A DNA stretch of 64,000 nucleotides from Benincasa hispida (taxonomy: Eukaryota; Streptophyta; Magnoliopsida; Cucurbitales; Cucurbitaceae), in assembly GCF_009727055.1 (NCBI RefSeq), contig NC_052357.1:16203648-16267647 (forward strand), read 5' to 3'. Position numbers and translations under genes: made by a program. This document shows positions 11,335-22,900 of this stretch, piece after piece; position 1 is the stretch's first letter, and every line of letters starts with the position of its first letter. The notes below the pieces were generated by a model that ran no database searches, was not told the DNA's origin, and was given only the letters and a program-made list of their open reading frames with translations.

Positions 11335-13920
11335 TTACACTTTTTATTAACAGAATGAGCCTTTTCAAATGTAGGTATCCATTCGAAAGATAATATATGT
11401 GACATTTCTAATTTTTAATTCACAAAATATATTTATCTATTTAAAAATTAAAGTTTTATGTAGAATAAGTGCAATTGGTGTTGGCAAGACGCAACTCTTT
11501 GAATATATATCTTTGATGAGTACAAATTTATGCAAATAATGTCAATGAGATGTGACTATTTAGATGGTAGTGGTTACACATCAAATATATGCTTCTTTTT
11601 ACGTAGATATGAAATGCATATATAAAATAAATAAAAAAAACTAAATACTTTTATTATGTTCTTGATTAAAAAGATGTTTCATATAGCAAAAATTTAGGGA
11701 AAAAAAGTAACATCTTTTAAAGAGACAAATTTATAAGTAGATTTATACATTAAAAAAGTTCAAAGACTTAAATCCTACACACACGTGCATAAGTCAGTTA
11801 AAAATCTTGATTTTGTACTTAAAAATTAGAATAAATATTTCAAAACAATTAAGAAAATTGAGATTACTAATTCTAAAAGAAGTTATTAGTTTTGAAATTA
11901 AAATATTTACATGTATTGTATTGGTTTTTTAAAATCAAAATATAATTTTAAAATTCTATCGTATTAATTTTTTTCATAAAATTTTGGGATATAAAACCAA
12001 ACTTTAAATAATGTTTATTATGAAAAAAATGATATAAACAAGAATTAAACATTTTTTTAACTATTTTAAATTAAAGTTACAAATTTTACGGCTTATAGCA
12101 GAGAATATTTGTCTTACTAATTAATTCTTAATTTTTCATAAAATTCTCTTTATTATTCTCCTCAAGTAATTACTAACAAAAACAAAAAATTGTTTGGGAC
12201 TGTACACTATAGAATATTTTGTTTTATGAAAAATGAAAATATAAAAAAATAAAATAAAAATTGTCACATTTTCTAACTCTTAAAAATTATAATAATTTAT
12301 TTATTTTAAAATTTTTATGATAAAGACTACAAGATTCTACGTGCATAGGTGTTTTTTTCACTAGTATATGTAAGTTACAATAATTATATATATTATATTC
12401 CATGTCAGTCAATTTTAAAAATAAAAAATGTTGAAATAGACAACAAATGATAAATTCTCAACGGTGTATACATTGTTTTATTGCAAACATAAACTTTTTT
12501 CTTTTATCATTTAAAAATATGTCATTTTATCATATGCTTAATATATTCAGAAAAAATATTTTTGTTTGTTTGATTGAACATTCATGATTGATTAGCAATT
12601 TAAAAAAACAATTAAATCTAACTTTTCTAGAAAGCATTTTATAACTTAAATTACAAATTTAGACGAAGAACTTAAGAACTTTTTGAGTCATCATAACGGA
12701 ATGAGATTGTAATATAATGTGATTATCTAAAATTCGTGTTTGGATTAAACATTTTGGATATAATTTGTAATATCAAACTCATTCCGTTCCCATAATTTTC
12801 AACCTATCCTCTTTCCAGCTTCACGATCCTATTTTTAGTCCATCCTCAATTCCTCACTCATTCTAACACTCTATTGATTCCAAATAATTTTAATTACATT
12901 CAAACCTTTCAAACAATCTCTTACCGTTACACTCAACTTTGTATTTAATTGATTGGTATTTAACTTTAAAACTATCCAATATACTTTTTAGTTTTAACTC
13001 TGTGTCCAATAAATTTATGAAACTTAGAAAGGGTTTCACAAGTCCTCTTTCTATGTCAAATAAATTTTTAAATTTTTTCTAATAAATTGTTATACTATTT
13101 AAATTTTAAAAGGAAAAACATCTACACAAAAATAAAAATCTATGACTTAACTTTATCTACATATATATTAGATAGATTAATTTTAAAAAATGACGTTGAT
13201 GGAGGTTAGAAGTTTAAGAACTTTTTAAATACTTTCAAATTTATGGACATAATAAACATAAACTTAAACCTCTGTAAACTATTCTTAAAATTAAAATTAT
13301 TTTGATTTATGTATTTTGAGATTTGTTCGACTTTAGTCAAGTGAAATTTCAAATATTTAATTTTAGTTTTTGTACTTTAAATCTTAAATTTAGTCTCTAC
13401 TACTAGTTTATTATTAAATTTTCAAAAACTTTTATAGTATCTATTACATTTTCACTATGAAAATTATTTTTAATTATTAAGCTAATTTTGAGAAACCAAA
13501 TTTAAGATTTATTCCAAGTATAGCAATTATTATTGCTATTTGAGAATAAAAAACTAAAATCAAACAAAATATATAGATCAAAATAATATTTAAAAAACTA
13601 TAAATCATCTTTAATTTACCATACAAAAATGGTGTGATACAGATAGAATGTGACTAATGAGTTGATTGATGGCAGAAAAGAAAACAGAAGTATGTTACAA
13701 ATTTTAAATATGAAATCAATCATAAAAGGCATATTTGTTGCCATTTGAATATAGAAATGAAAATGATTGTGTTTGTAGCGTGTATCACATGAATGAATCA
13801 ATAATACTAGATATTTTAAAACAGTAAAACATAGACAAAATAAATAATGAGGGCAAAAATAGTTTATTATTAATTTAAAATAATTATTGTCGACATGGGC
13901 AATTTGTACTTATTCATCGT
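11335..13920. other. AT-rich intergenic DNA, no gene seen
   Basis: Long A/T runs and short chance reading frames only. I see no domain-bearing frame, RNA gene or clear repeat boundary. Confidence 0.5.
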
Positions 13921-13929
13921 CATTGCAGG

Positions 13930-14244
13930 TCTCTCGTGAGTTTGTTATCGACCGGTTCTCCTAGGATGTCTTATCATGGTAATGCTATAGATACAACCCA
14001 CTTTGTAATTATTTCAAACGATGTGAACCAAATTGTTCATGTGGGAGACATGTGAGTGGGAGCATCATATACAATAAGTATGTATAAGACGGGACCACAA
14101 AATCATTAATATTTCACATGATGATCATATGTAACTTGATCTTAATTCTAAGTGAGTCATGAACTCTGCTTGTGAGGACATGTTATTTGATTTGTATGGG
14201 TGAGAGTGGACCGAGTCACCTACTCAATAAGCCTACCATTTTAG
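13930..14244 (+). repeat. Copia LTR fragment (internal part)
   Basis: It shares the order of phrases found in the complete LTRs of this window: TCATGGTAATGCTA, AACCCACTTTG, GACATGTGAGTGG, GATTTGTATGGGTGAGAG, then AAGCCTACCATTTTAG. It stops abruptly where another LTR start (TGTTGGG) appears at 14245. Confidence 0.6.
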
Positions 14245-14996
14245 TGTTGGGATTAGTGCTCTAAATTTTGTGAATCTCGTAGTTTGTAATCTTGTATAAA
14301 TAAATTGTTTAATTAATAAAATAAAGAGTTATTTTACTTGTTTAGAACTAAATCCAATAAACTAAGATCTAATGTTATTGTATGTAATTAGAACAGTATG
14401 TGGTAGATATACAGGTGGATCATAGTCAAGTAATAACCTAAAAGGTCTGTAATATATGGAGTTCATAGGACGGTCCTTCGATTTGTATGTGTGACCAGTT
14501 ATGTCGACTTAATATGCCTACCACTTTGAGGATTTGTTCGAGTAGGGAGTTGGGAACAAAGCTACATAGGATGGAATTCTCTCATTCATGTCTTTAGGAT
14601 AATTAAGTAGATGAATTGCTCCTTTAAGGGTTGATTCCAGTTCTTGAATAATGAGGTATCACCTTCTCATTGACTCGAGGGGGATTTACTGGATTATAAA
14701 CTGATTGTTCATTAGAGATCAATGGTACTTGAGGAGTAACAGGTAGTTACAGGGTAAAACGATTTGACCCAGTTGTAATTACAAGCAGTTCGTAAAGGGT
14801 TGACTTACTGGTAATGGTTATATTCGTGGATATAAAAATATATCTACAGTGTGAAGAATGCAGTTGTTGATCTCTAGTATGGTAACTCACAATTAATTAA
14901 TGTTGATTAACTTAATTAAAGAGTTTAAATAATTAATCTCGTATCAGTAGAGTTTCTAATCTGTAGGTTCATCAGGTCCCATTACTAGCTCACTAA
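14245..14996 (+). repeat. Copia LTR fragment with 5' end
   Basis: It begins TGTTGGGATTAGTGCTCTAA and contains CGTAGTTTGTAATC and CCAATAAACTAAGATC, as in the other family members. About 300 bp are missing near 14472 compared with the LTR at 24586, and the missing part corresponds to the fragment just upstream (13930-14244). It is therefore either one rearranged LTR or two overlapping ones. Confidence 0.6.
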
Positions 14997-16618
14997 AAGG
15001 ATGTTTGGCTCAGCAACATGAGTTGAGTTAAGTTAGTATAATATACCAACTCAATGTTTCACAACCTACCAACTTTAGATGTTGATGGAGTTGAGTTGGT
15101 ATATTTTACCAATTCACCACAACTCACCTCAACTCTCACTTCTTCCAATATTTTCAATGGCTCCACCTATTGGCTACCATCCATAACGATTGCTGCCACT
15201 TTATGAGAACCAACTCCAAGCTCTGACAACTACTTTCGATGAAAACTTTGACAACCACCTTCACGAAACCAACTTCGACGGCCAATTTCATAGTATAGCA
15301 ACTATATTCGATGAAAACTCTACCAACCAACTCCGATGACCACTTCACATGACCAACTCCGAAAACCAATTTCGACATCAACAACCACCTCCAATGACAA
15401 CTCCTGTGACCAACTCCGACGACCACCTTCACGCAACCAACTCTCACAACCAATTTCAGTCTCTAACAATAAAGTATGATGACCAACTCCGACAACTACC
15501 TTCGTGCAACTAACTCTAGGTTTTGACTATTCGATTGGAAACTTCAGCAAAAATCACCTTCAATGACCACTTTTGAGCTAGCAACTCTGACGACCAACTT
15601 AGGCTTCAACAACCATCTTCGATGACATACTCAGGAGACCAACTCCAATATCATCTTTATGCAACCAACTTTGGGCTCCACAACCACCTCCAACTACAAA
15701 CTTAATCAAAAATCATCTTCAATAATCAACTTCAACAACCACTTCAAACTATTATTAGATCGATGACTATTAAAGTATATTATAGAGTTATTGATTATAT
15801 AAGTAATAGTATTTTTTCTACAATAAGTGCAATATTTATATCTAGAAATTTGTAAAATACATTTTTATTTAATTGAATTCACATGTTAAGTAAATGTTAA
15901 GAATATTTAGAGAGTATGTATATAGTTGAAAAGTATGTAACAAATAATAAAGAAAAGCCATAGAATAGAGATTTTTCTTAGAACATTCTCTAGCGAGAAA
16001 TAGTGAAAAATGGAGATTCGTTCTCTGATGATCCTCCAAATTTGGAGGAATTAAAAGTGAAATTGTTCAAAAAAAAAATGTGGTGGAATTCCATTAGCTG
16101 TTAATATAATGGAGGAGATTCAATTTTTAAAAAAATTCACGATAGGGAAAAAATACAAAACAACAACAACAAGAAGACAAAAAAAAAAAAAAAAAGAAGA
16201 AGAAGAAGAAGAAGAAGAAGAAGAAAGATGTTGAAATTCATGGAGAAAAATTAGAAACTAAAAGTTTTTATCTCTCTTTGGTTTTCCATTTTATTTAACC
16301 ATATTCTTGTAAGAAATATAGTGGATCAATTGTTGTTTATTACCCAAAAAAAGAAAGAAACAAAGAAAAACATTAAAAATTAAAAGAAAAAAATGGAAGC
16401 CATATTTTATTCAATCAAATATGGGTAGAATTATTGAATAAAAGAGTTTCAAAATGAAAATAATAATAATAAAAGTAGAATATATATGAACCCCAGACAT
16501 ATGAACTAAACTCTGTACCCAAACATAGAGATATAAACTCTACAGTCCAGACATCATATCTCAACACCACACCCCACATAGTCCCTAAGGATAAAACAAG
16601 AATCATTTAGCATTTGAG
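14997..16618. repeat. Insertion in an LTR with a degenerate minisatellite
   Basis: This segment interrupts LTR sequence, which seems to resume near 16619. It opens ATGTTTGGCTCAGCAACATG followed by GAGTTGAGTT blocks, as in Harbinger-like MITEs. From about 15150 to 15760 it consists of many degenerate copies of phrases such as CAACTCCGACGACCACCTTC. A GAA microsatellite lies at 16194-16226. No transposase frame is seen, and the apparent minus-strand frame across 15154-15453 is a by-product of the repeat. Confidence 0.45.
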
Positions 16619-17098
16619 TCATTTGAATTCAAATTAATAAGGGAAAATAAATTAATTGTATGAGATGTAATTAAATATCATGTATATGGATACATTATAA
16701 TATAAAGTTAATTTTGAATGAGATTCATAATTAAACTTTATAATACAAGAGAGATATATATTATAAAACTATTGGTTAAAACTAATGTGTATGAGATTCA
16801 TATCAAAACTATGGGTTATGAAAGAGAATTATATTTGAATATGATTCAAATATAATTTTAGTTAAATATGTGATATTTAACTTATTGATTAATTATTGTT
16901 ATTTATTTAGTTATATATTAAATTAAATTTAATATATAAATTAAATAAACTTTTTAAATAAAATAACTCTCATAGGGAGTTATCCAACAAGTTAGTGGAG
17001 GGGAGTTGTAACTCTGACTCCAATTAACTCCCTCTCTCACTTATTTGAGATTTAGAAGAGGATATGACGTTGAATTAATTCCAGGTGCCCTCTCTCAG
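16619..17098 (+). repeat. Copia LTR fragment (3' half), continued at 17655-17960
   Basis: ATTTGAATTCAAATTAATAA and TGTATGAGATGTAATTAAAT match the 3' half of the LTR at 57263. The fragment is interrupted by a palindromic MITE at 17108-17645 and resumes with CTCTCTCTC and TGTAAAAGCATGCATTCG, which resemble the U5 end of the same LTR family. Confidence 0.5.
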
Positions 17099-17107
17099 TT
17101 CTAAAAA

Positions 17108-17645
17108 AAGAATAATGCTTTTTTGGTCCCTAGGTTTCAAAATGTTACGCATTTAATTCTTAAGTTTTGAGTTTTGTTTCAATTTAGTCTATACGTTTCA
17201 AAATGTTACAATTTCACCTTTGAGATTTGAATTTTGTTTCAATTTATTCAATGGATTTCAAGATTGTTTAACTTCAAATTTTCATTAAATACTTACTTTC
17301 AATCATCGATATCAATTTCTATTAATTAATTAAAAATAATTAGAAGTGAAATGTTAAAGTTAATTTTAAAAGTGATAAAAATAGTGAAATTTAATTAATT
17401 ATAATTCTTTTAACGATTTTTAATTTATTAACATAAATTGACTCCAAGAGACGGAAAATGAGTATTTAATGAAAATTGAGATTAAAAGTGTGAACCTCGA
17501 GATATATGGACTAAATTGAGGCAAATTTTAAATGTCAAGAGTAAAATTGTAGCATTTTGAAACCTAAGGACTAAATTAAAACCAAAATCAAAACTTAAGG
17601 ACTAAATAGAAACTAGACCCAAAACCTAAAATGGTATTTTTTTTT
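17108..17645. mobile_element. Long-palindrome (foldback) MULE-type MITE
   Basis: The left arm (GGTCCCTAGGTTTCAAAATG, TTAAGTTTTGAGTTTTG, TCATTAAATACTTACTTTC) and the right arm are inverted copies of each other over roughly 200 bp (right arm: CATTTTGAAACCTAAGGAC). The element is flanked by the 9-bp direct repeat ttctaaaaa at 17099-17107 and 17646-17654, the target size typical of Mutator-like elements. It has no coding capacity and sits inside LTR sequence, so it is younger than that LTR. Confidence 0.7.
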
Positions 17646-17960
17646 TTCTAAAAATAATAAAAAAAAAAAGCTCTCTCTCTCTCAAAAAAGTATTTTACAA
17701 AAAAATCCTCTATAAAATCATTTTCTCCTTCCAAAACATTTGGATCCTACCATCCCGTTCTTTCTTGAGAATAGCAAGTTAATACCAGTAATAATGTCTT
17801 GTTGGATCTTGTTTGACGAAAAAGTTTGTTGTATGTAGGAGTTCATATGGGACGGAATTAAGTTGAAGACGGTTTTCAAAGGTAGATTTTTTTTCTCCTG
17901 TAAAAGCATGCATTCGCCTATATTGTATTTTTTTTTAATGTTTTTCTTTTTTTTTTTTTT

Positions 17961-18612
17961 TCAAAATCGAAATCATTGACACTGATGTTCACACGCTTCC
18001 ATATTGGGATTCGATTCCTTCATTTGGGGACTTGGATGAGTGAGGAGCTGAGAATATAACTTCACAATATGGAATTCGCTCATTCCCGTATAGGGTAAGT
18101 AGATAAGTAATTTTCTTAAATGCTAGCTCCAGGTCTTGAACAGTAGATCTTTATCCTCTCATTGGCCCAAAAGGGACTTGGTCTATGGTTAGACCATAAA
18201 CAAATTGTTCCTTAGAGGATAAGTGGTAGTTAAGGATACAAAGCTAATTACAAAGGTAAAATGGACATTTGACCTAGATGTAATTATTTACAACTCGTGA
18301 ATGATCGACTTATGCATCATGATTACATCCGTGGATGCAACATGTTCTACAGTACATAAGAGCGAAAATATGGATCTATAGTGGTTTGCCATATAGTAAA
18401 TAAATATTGGTTAACTAATTAAAGGGTTTAATTAATTAATCTTGGATCATTGAAGCTGATAATTTATAGGTTCATTAGGTCTGCTAGCTCAATATGGATT
18501 AACAAGGACCAAATTTTTTAAAGAATAATTTGAAATATTCAAATTAATTTAGAGAAACATATGTAAATTGTATATGATACAATTAATATAGTGTATATAG
18601 TTAATTTTGAAT
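17961..18612 (+). repeat. Copia LTR fragment
   Basis: Contains GGAATTCGCTCATTCCCGTA, TAAGTAGATAAGTAATTTTC, TTCCTTAGAGGATAAG and GGTTCATTAGGTCTGCTAGC in the same order as the LTRs at 24586 and 57263. It ends where a new LTR start occurs. Confidence 0.6.
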
Positions 18613-19660
18613 TATTAGGGTTAATGCCCTAAATCTTGTAGGATTTTGTAGTTTGTAATTGTATTGTACAAACATTTTATTTAATTAATAAAATATGAGA
18701 TGTTTTATTTGACATTTAGTAGAATTAAACCAAAAAACCAATAAACTAATATCTAAGGTCATCATCTGTAGCTTAAATATGTATGTATAGATATACATGT
18801 GGATCATGTTTAAGTGATAACCTAAATGGTCTATAGTAGATGGATAAGGCTGGATACCTTCTCCTGGTGACACTATGAATACGACACACTTTGTAGATGT
18901 TACAATTGTTGTAAAGTACTACAAATGATCCGATCCTAATCACTCATGTGGAGATGTGTGAGTAGAGGTATTCTATACAAAGAAGTTTGTATAAGACCGA
19001 ACCACGAAATGACTAGTCTCATTATATAACGTCGTTCATAATGGAGACTTACATTTTACTAGGATGACCATAATTGACATTATTTGAATCTTGAGTGAGT
19101 TGTGAACTCCTACCTATGAAGGCAGTCCTTTGATTTGTATGGGTGAAAGCGGCCAGATCACTGACTCAATAAACATACCATTTTCATAATTTTTCTGATT
19201 GGAAAGTTTGGAACACAGCTACACAAGACGAAATTCACTCTTTTTCCTGACAAAAATCGGGGTAAGTAAATAAATTACTCTCTTAAGAGCTTATTATGGG
19301 GCTTAAATAATGTGGTGCTACACCCTCTCTTGGCCTGGGAGGAGTTTGGTCATAATTGGACTATGACTTATTGTTCATTAGAGGGATTAGTGGTGCTTAA
19401 GGTGTTAGATGTAACTATAGGGGAAAAACGGTAATTTTTTAATAGTTGTACTTACGAGCAATTTGTGAAAGGTCATTGAACTGTTGACTGGTTATATCCT
19501 ATGGACATAAAAATATATCTGTAGTACAAAGATTGCAGCTGTCGGTCTTTAATGGAGTGGCCGACAGTTAATGGATGTTGAATAATTTAATTAAAAGTGT
19601 TTAATTAATTATTCAAGTATCGTTGGAGCTTCAATCTACAAAGCGGACCACATTCATAGC
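18613..19660 (+). repeat. Copia LTR fragment with (mutated) 5' end
   Basis: It starts TATTAGGGTTAATGCCCTAA, which is TGTTAGGG with one change, then TAGTTTGTAATTGTATTGTA, as in the LTR at 51392. It ends near GTTGGAGCTTCAATCTAC, where inverted LTR sequence begins. Confidence 0.65.
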
Positions 19661-19940
19661 GTTACCAGAATAAGGTTTCCCTTTTATATCCATATACTAT
19701 AGACCATTTTGGTTATCACTTAAGGTGTGATCCACCTGCATGTCTCCACATACATGCTTAAATTACAACGACAACCAGGGATCTTAGTTTATTGGTTTGT
19801 AGTAAAGCAATTAAAACATCCAATGTTCTATGGACAACAGTGAAGAAAAATATCATAAATGATTACATCATAAGAATTTTTTCAATATTGTGTTTACAAA
19901 CTACAGGACCCAAGAAGAGTTTAGGGCATCGACCCCAAAA
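19661..19940 (-). repeat. Inverted copia LTR 5'-end fragment
   Basis: Read on the minus strand it starts GGGGTCGATGCCCTAAACTC near 19936. It continues through the TTTGGTTATCACTTAAGG and CCACATACATGCTTAAAT motifs of the LTR family of the 24586 element. Confidence 0.6.
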
Positions 19941-20873
19941 AATATACCGTTATGCACGTGTAGTTACATCTATCTTCTTAAGTACCACTGATCCCTCTAA
20001 TGAATATAAGTCATAGTCATACTATGACCGAGTTCTCTCTTCCAAAAAGAAGTTGTGGCCACTATGTTCAAGACCCAGAATCAGCCCTTAAAGAAGCAAT
20101 CTATCTACTTACCCCTGTTTCGATGGAGGAGTGAATTCCATCTTGTGTAATTTCCCAGCTCCCAAATCAGACAAATCCCCCAAAAGGTATACATGTTGAG
20201 TTGACAATCTGGCCACTCTCACCCATACTAATCAAGGGACCACTCTCAAAGGTAAAAGTTCCCAAAACACTCAGGATTGAGGTCATGTTAATTATGGTCA
20301 TTTAGGTGAGATGCAAGTTGATAACTTGTAGAAATAAAAGTTATTTATGCTGTTTTATTTAGATATTGAGGCTAAAAAAAAAGGAAAGTTGCATTGATAG
20401 TATACAAATTGGCTAAGAAATACGAAAATTATGAAATGTCGTAAACACACTCATTAACACCATTGCAATGGCGAGATAGAATGTTTCAGTTTCTGTTTTG
20501 CAGGAAATAGGTCACCACATGCGTTAATGGCTCAAAGACAAAATAAACAACGCATCTACATCACATGCACCCATCAATTAAGAACGAAGAAATGATCTAC
20601 GCAATGAAGGCGCATGCGACAATCGATCTTGAGCTTTAGCGAACAGCGCAATTTCAACCGCATGCAGTAATAAAAAATAACACCGCATACGGCGATCGAT
20701 CGAAAATGTGAAGAGTAACGCATTTGCGGATGATTCTGACAAGTGTCTAGCTTTTAATTGTGCATTTCTGACGGATTTATCGCGTAACAGAAAGAAACTG
20801 CCTATTCCGCCATTTCAGGAACTATCAAAATTAAACAGTGGGGACCACAAATTCAAAGAGCCAAGGTATCGCC

Positions 20874-20881
20874 TATAAATA
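20874..20881 (+). promoter_or_regulatory. LTR TATA box
   Basis: TATAAATA in the context CGCCTATAAATAGCTCC lies in the first third of the gypsy-like LTR (20319-22271), where the U3/R boundary promoter is expected. Confidence 0.5.
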
Positions 20882-22276
20882 GCTCCCTCAAATTTGCTGA
20901 AAGGTATGCATGATATATTGGTGCTGATACTGATACTGAAAGAGAGACTGGTATGAAGTGACTTATAGAGTAAATCCAGGAGAACTATGAGACAAGGCCG
21001 AGAGGTGAGTCTCTGAGCAGAGAATTCTTTCGATTCCCGAAGTAGAAGCTCTGTGCAAAGGTCAATTCTACCGGGAAAGCAAGCCTGAGAGGGAATCTTT
21101 CCTTTCCACCACATCCACACGCCGACAAGCAAAAATATCCGATTGGGATCTGTGTCAAGACGTTGACACTCTTTCCGTATTTATTTCTATTCTCTATTTC
21201 ATCTTCTATATTCATCTTCTTTAATCTCTCATTCACAACATGTATCAAATGCTTAATTTTAGATTTAAATGTTATCATAGTCACCATTATCATCTTTTTG
21301 TCTCTTTCCACACATTTATCATCCATTTTCTCCATGATGTGTTCTTAACCCCAGGGTAAAAAGTGAGAATTAAGCGAGTGATTAATTTGTGTTAAGGAAT
21401 CAATTAAGTTTAGCTAAAGCATGCTTGACGATATCTTCACCTGTGAGAGCAGAAGTGAAGATGTTATTCTGCCTATCGAAAGAAGGTGGGAAGAATGCGT
21501 TAACTAAAGCGAGAAATATTTCTAGAGATGGAAACAACCTTACGTTCATCACATTCATCTCTGTTTCACCATAGACATATGGGAACGCGACCGATCACTA
21601 AGAGGTGTACGCCAAGGAAAAGTAGAACCTTAGTTACATCCTTAACGCGATTGAAAAACTTGCAATGTTTTTACTCTTTACTCTTTCTCTTTCTGATTCA
21701 TTCATAAGACTTGCCATCGCATCCATCGACTCTTTTGTACAACTTCATAACCAGTCCTTGACTTCTGTATTATGTATCATGTATCATAGTAGCTTAGGAA
21801 TTTGCTTTATTAACACATTTTTACTTTTATCGCAATTTATATTTCTGTACAAACCCAAATTCTTTATTCATTATTAAAACTGGTCACATGTATCACATAA
21901 GTATCGCATTAATGACAACAATCCCTGTGTTTGACCTCGGATCATTATGAGAAACCTGCATTAGAATTATACTTGGTTTCAACGTAAGGAAACTTGTGAC
22001 ACGCACTACTTCATCACATACTACGAGCATATCACTATCAACGCATAACTTAGACGTAGTATCGCATAAAATGTCTTTATCGCAAAGCACTTGAACGCAT
22101 TTAGCACATCATTCATTTCATTCACAAGCCATGGCTTAGAGTTAGATAAAGATATAAATTTCGGTCATCAAGTTTATGGCAATATGAACTCGAATCATTT
22201 TCATCATTAGTAATGTGCATAAGCAATACAAAACAAACACAGCATAACACTTCCATGATTATCGTGCAACAAGTTA

Positions 22277-22295
22277 TGGCTCCGTTGCCGGGGAC
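22277..22295 (+). promoter_or_regulatory. Primer binding site of the gypsy-like element
   Basis: TGGCTCCGTTGCCGGGGAC begins five bases after the LTR end CA at 22271. The core GTTGCCGGGGA is complementary to the acceptor-side sequence of tRNA-Asp-type primers used by Athila/Tat elements, from memory of the family. A mutated second copy (ATGCTATTGCCGGGGAC) follows at about 22368 within the tandem duplication. Confidence 0.65.
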
Positions 22296-22900
22296 ATGAG
22301 CTTGTATGATTCATATTCACATTGTCCATATGCTGAAAGATTAATTTTTATCGCATAATAAGTTTATGATGCTATTGCCGGGGACATGAGCTTGTACCAT
22401 TCATATTCATATTTGTCCATATGCTTTAAGATTAAAAATAGCCTTACAAACACAGCATAACATTCCCATGTTTATAACAAACACAAGTCTCAAGTATCAG
22501 CAATGTCATATAAAGAGACTAGTCATCTCGTGGTGCGGTCTTATACAAACTCTTTCTAAAGGACACCCCCGCTCGTATGTCTCCACATGAATGGTCAGGA
22601 TCTACCATCTGTAGTTGTTCACAGCACTTGTAGACCTCTACAAAGTGAGCCATATTCATAGTGTCCCCAGGATCAAGTATCTCTTTTTAATCCTTATACC
22701 ACACACCTTTTTAGGTTATCACTTAAGGCATGATCCACTTGTATATCTTATATACATGCTTAAATTTACATACAATAACCATGGAGCTTTGTTTATTGGA
22801 TATAAGTAAATGTCAAATAAAATAACTCTTATTTTATTCAGAACAATGTACAGTTTACAAACTATAAGATTCCGGGAGAATTAGGACACCATCCTAACAA

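Larger units (their letters stand above)
20319..22483 (+). mobile_element. Internally deleted gypsy-like element (Athila/Tat-type primer site)
   Basis: The element begins TGATAACTTGTAG and ends ATAACAAACA. It is flanked by the 5-bp direct repeat caagt at 20314-20318 and 22484-22488. The first 1953 bases (20319-22271, ending GTGCAACA) look like a complete LTR. A primer binding site follows, then a roughly 90-bp internal remnant in two tandem copies, then about 40 bp matching the end of the LTR (CACAGCATAACATTCCCATG against CACAGCATAACACTTCCATG). No gag or pol is left. By its tRNA primer type it resembles Athila/Tat gypsy elements; there is no protein evidence. Confidence 0.7.
19941..22900 (-). 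mobile_element. Truncated 3' LTR of the outer copia element, split by a gypsy insertion
   Basis: Two blocks, 19941-20318 and 22484-22900, align in order with 37455-38230 of the right-hand LTR (for example GGTGAGATGTAAGTCTCAAG across the join). On the minus strand the LTR starts TGTTAGGATGGTGTCC at 22900, directly preceded by the polypurine tract CAAGTGGGAGAT (22912-22901). The first about 1.28 kb of the other LTR (36174-37454) has no counterpart here, so the outer element has lost its left end. Confidence 0.75.

Noticed and set aside
15154..15453. 99-codon minus-strand frame resembling a Val/Gly-rich repeat protein
   Set aside because: It arises from the degenerate CAACTCCGACGACC repeat read backwards and has no start context or homologous domain I recognise.
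20815..21335. Two overlapping minus-strand frames of 105 and 116 codons
   Set aside because: They lie within the gypsy-like LTR, antisense to its TATA box, and show no domain.
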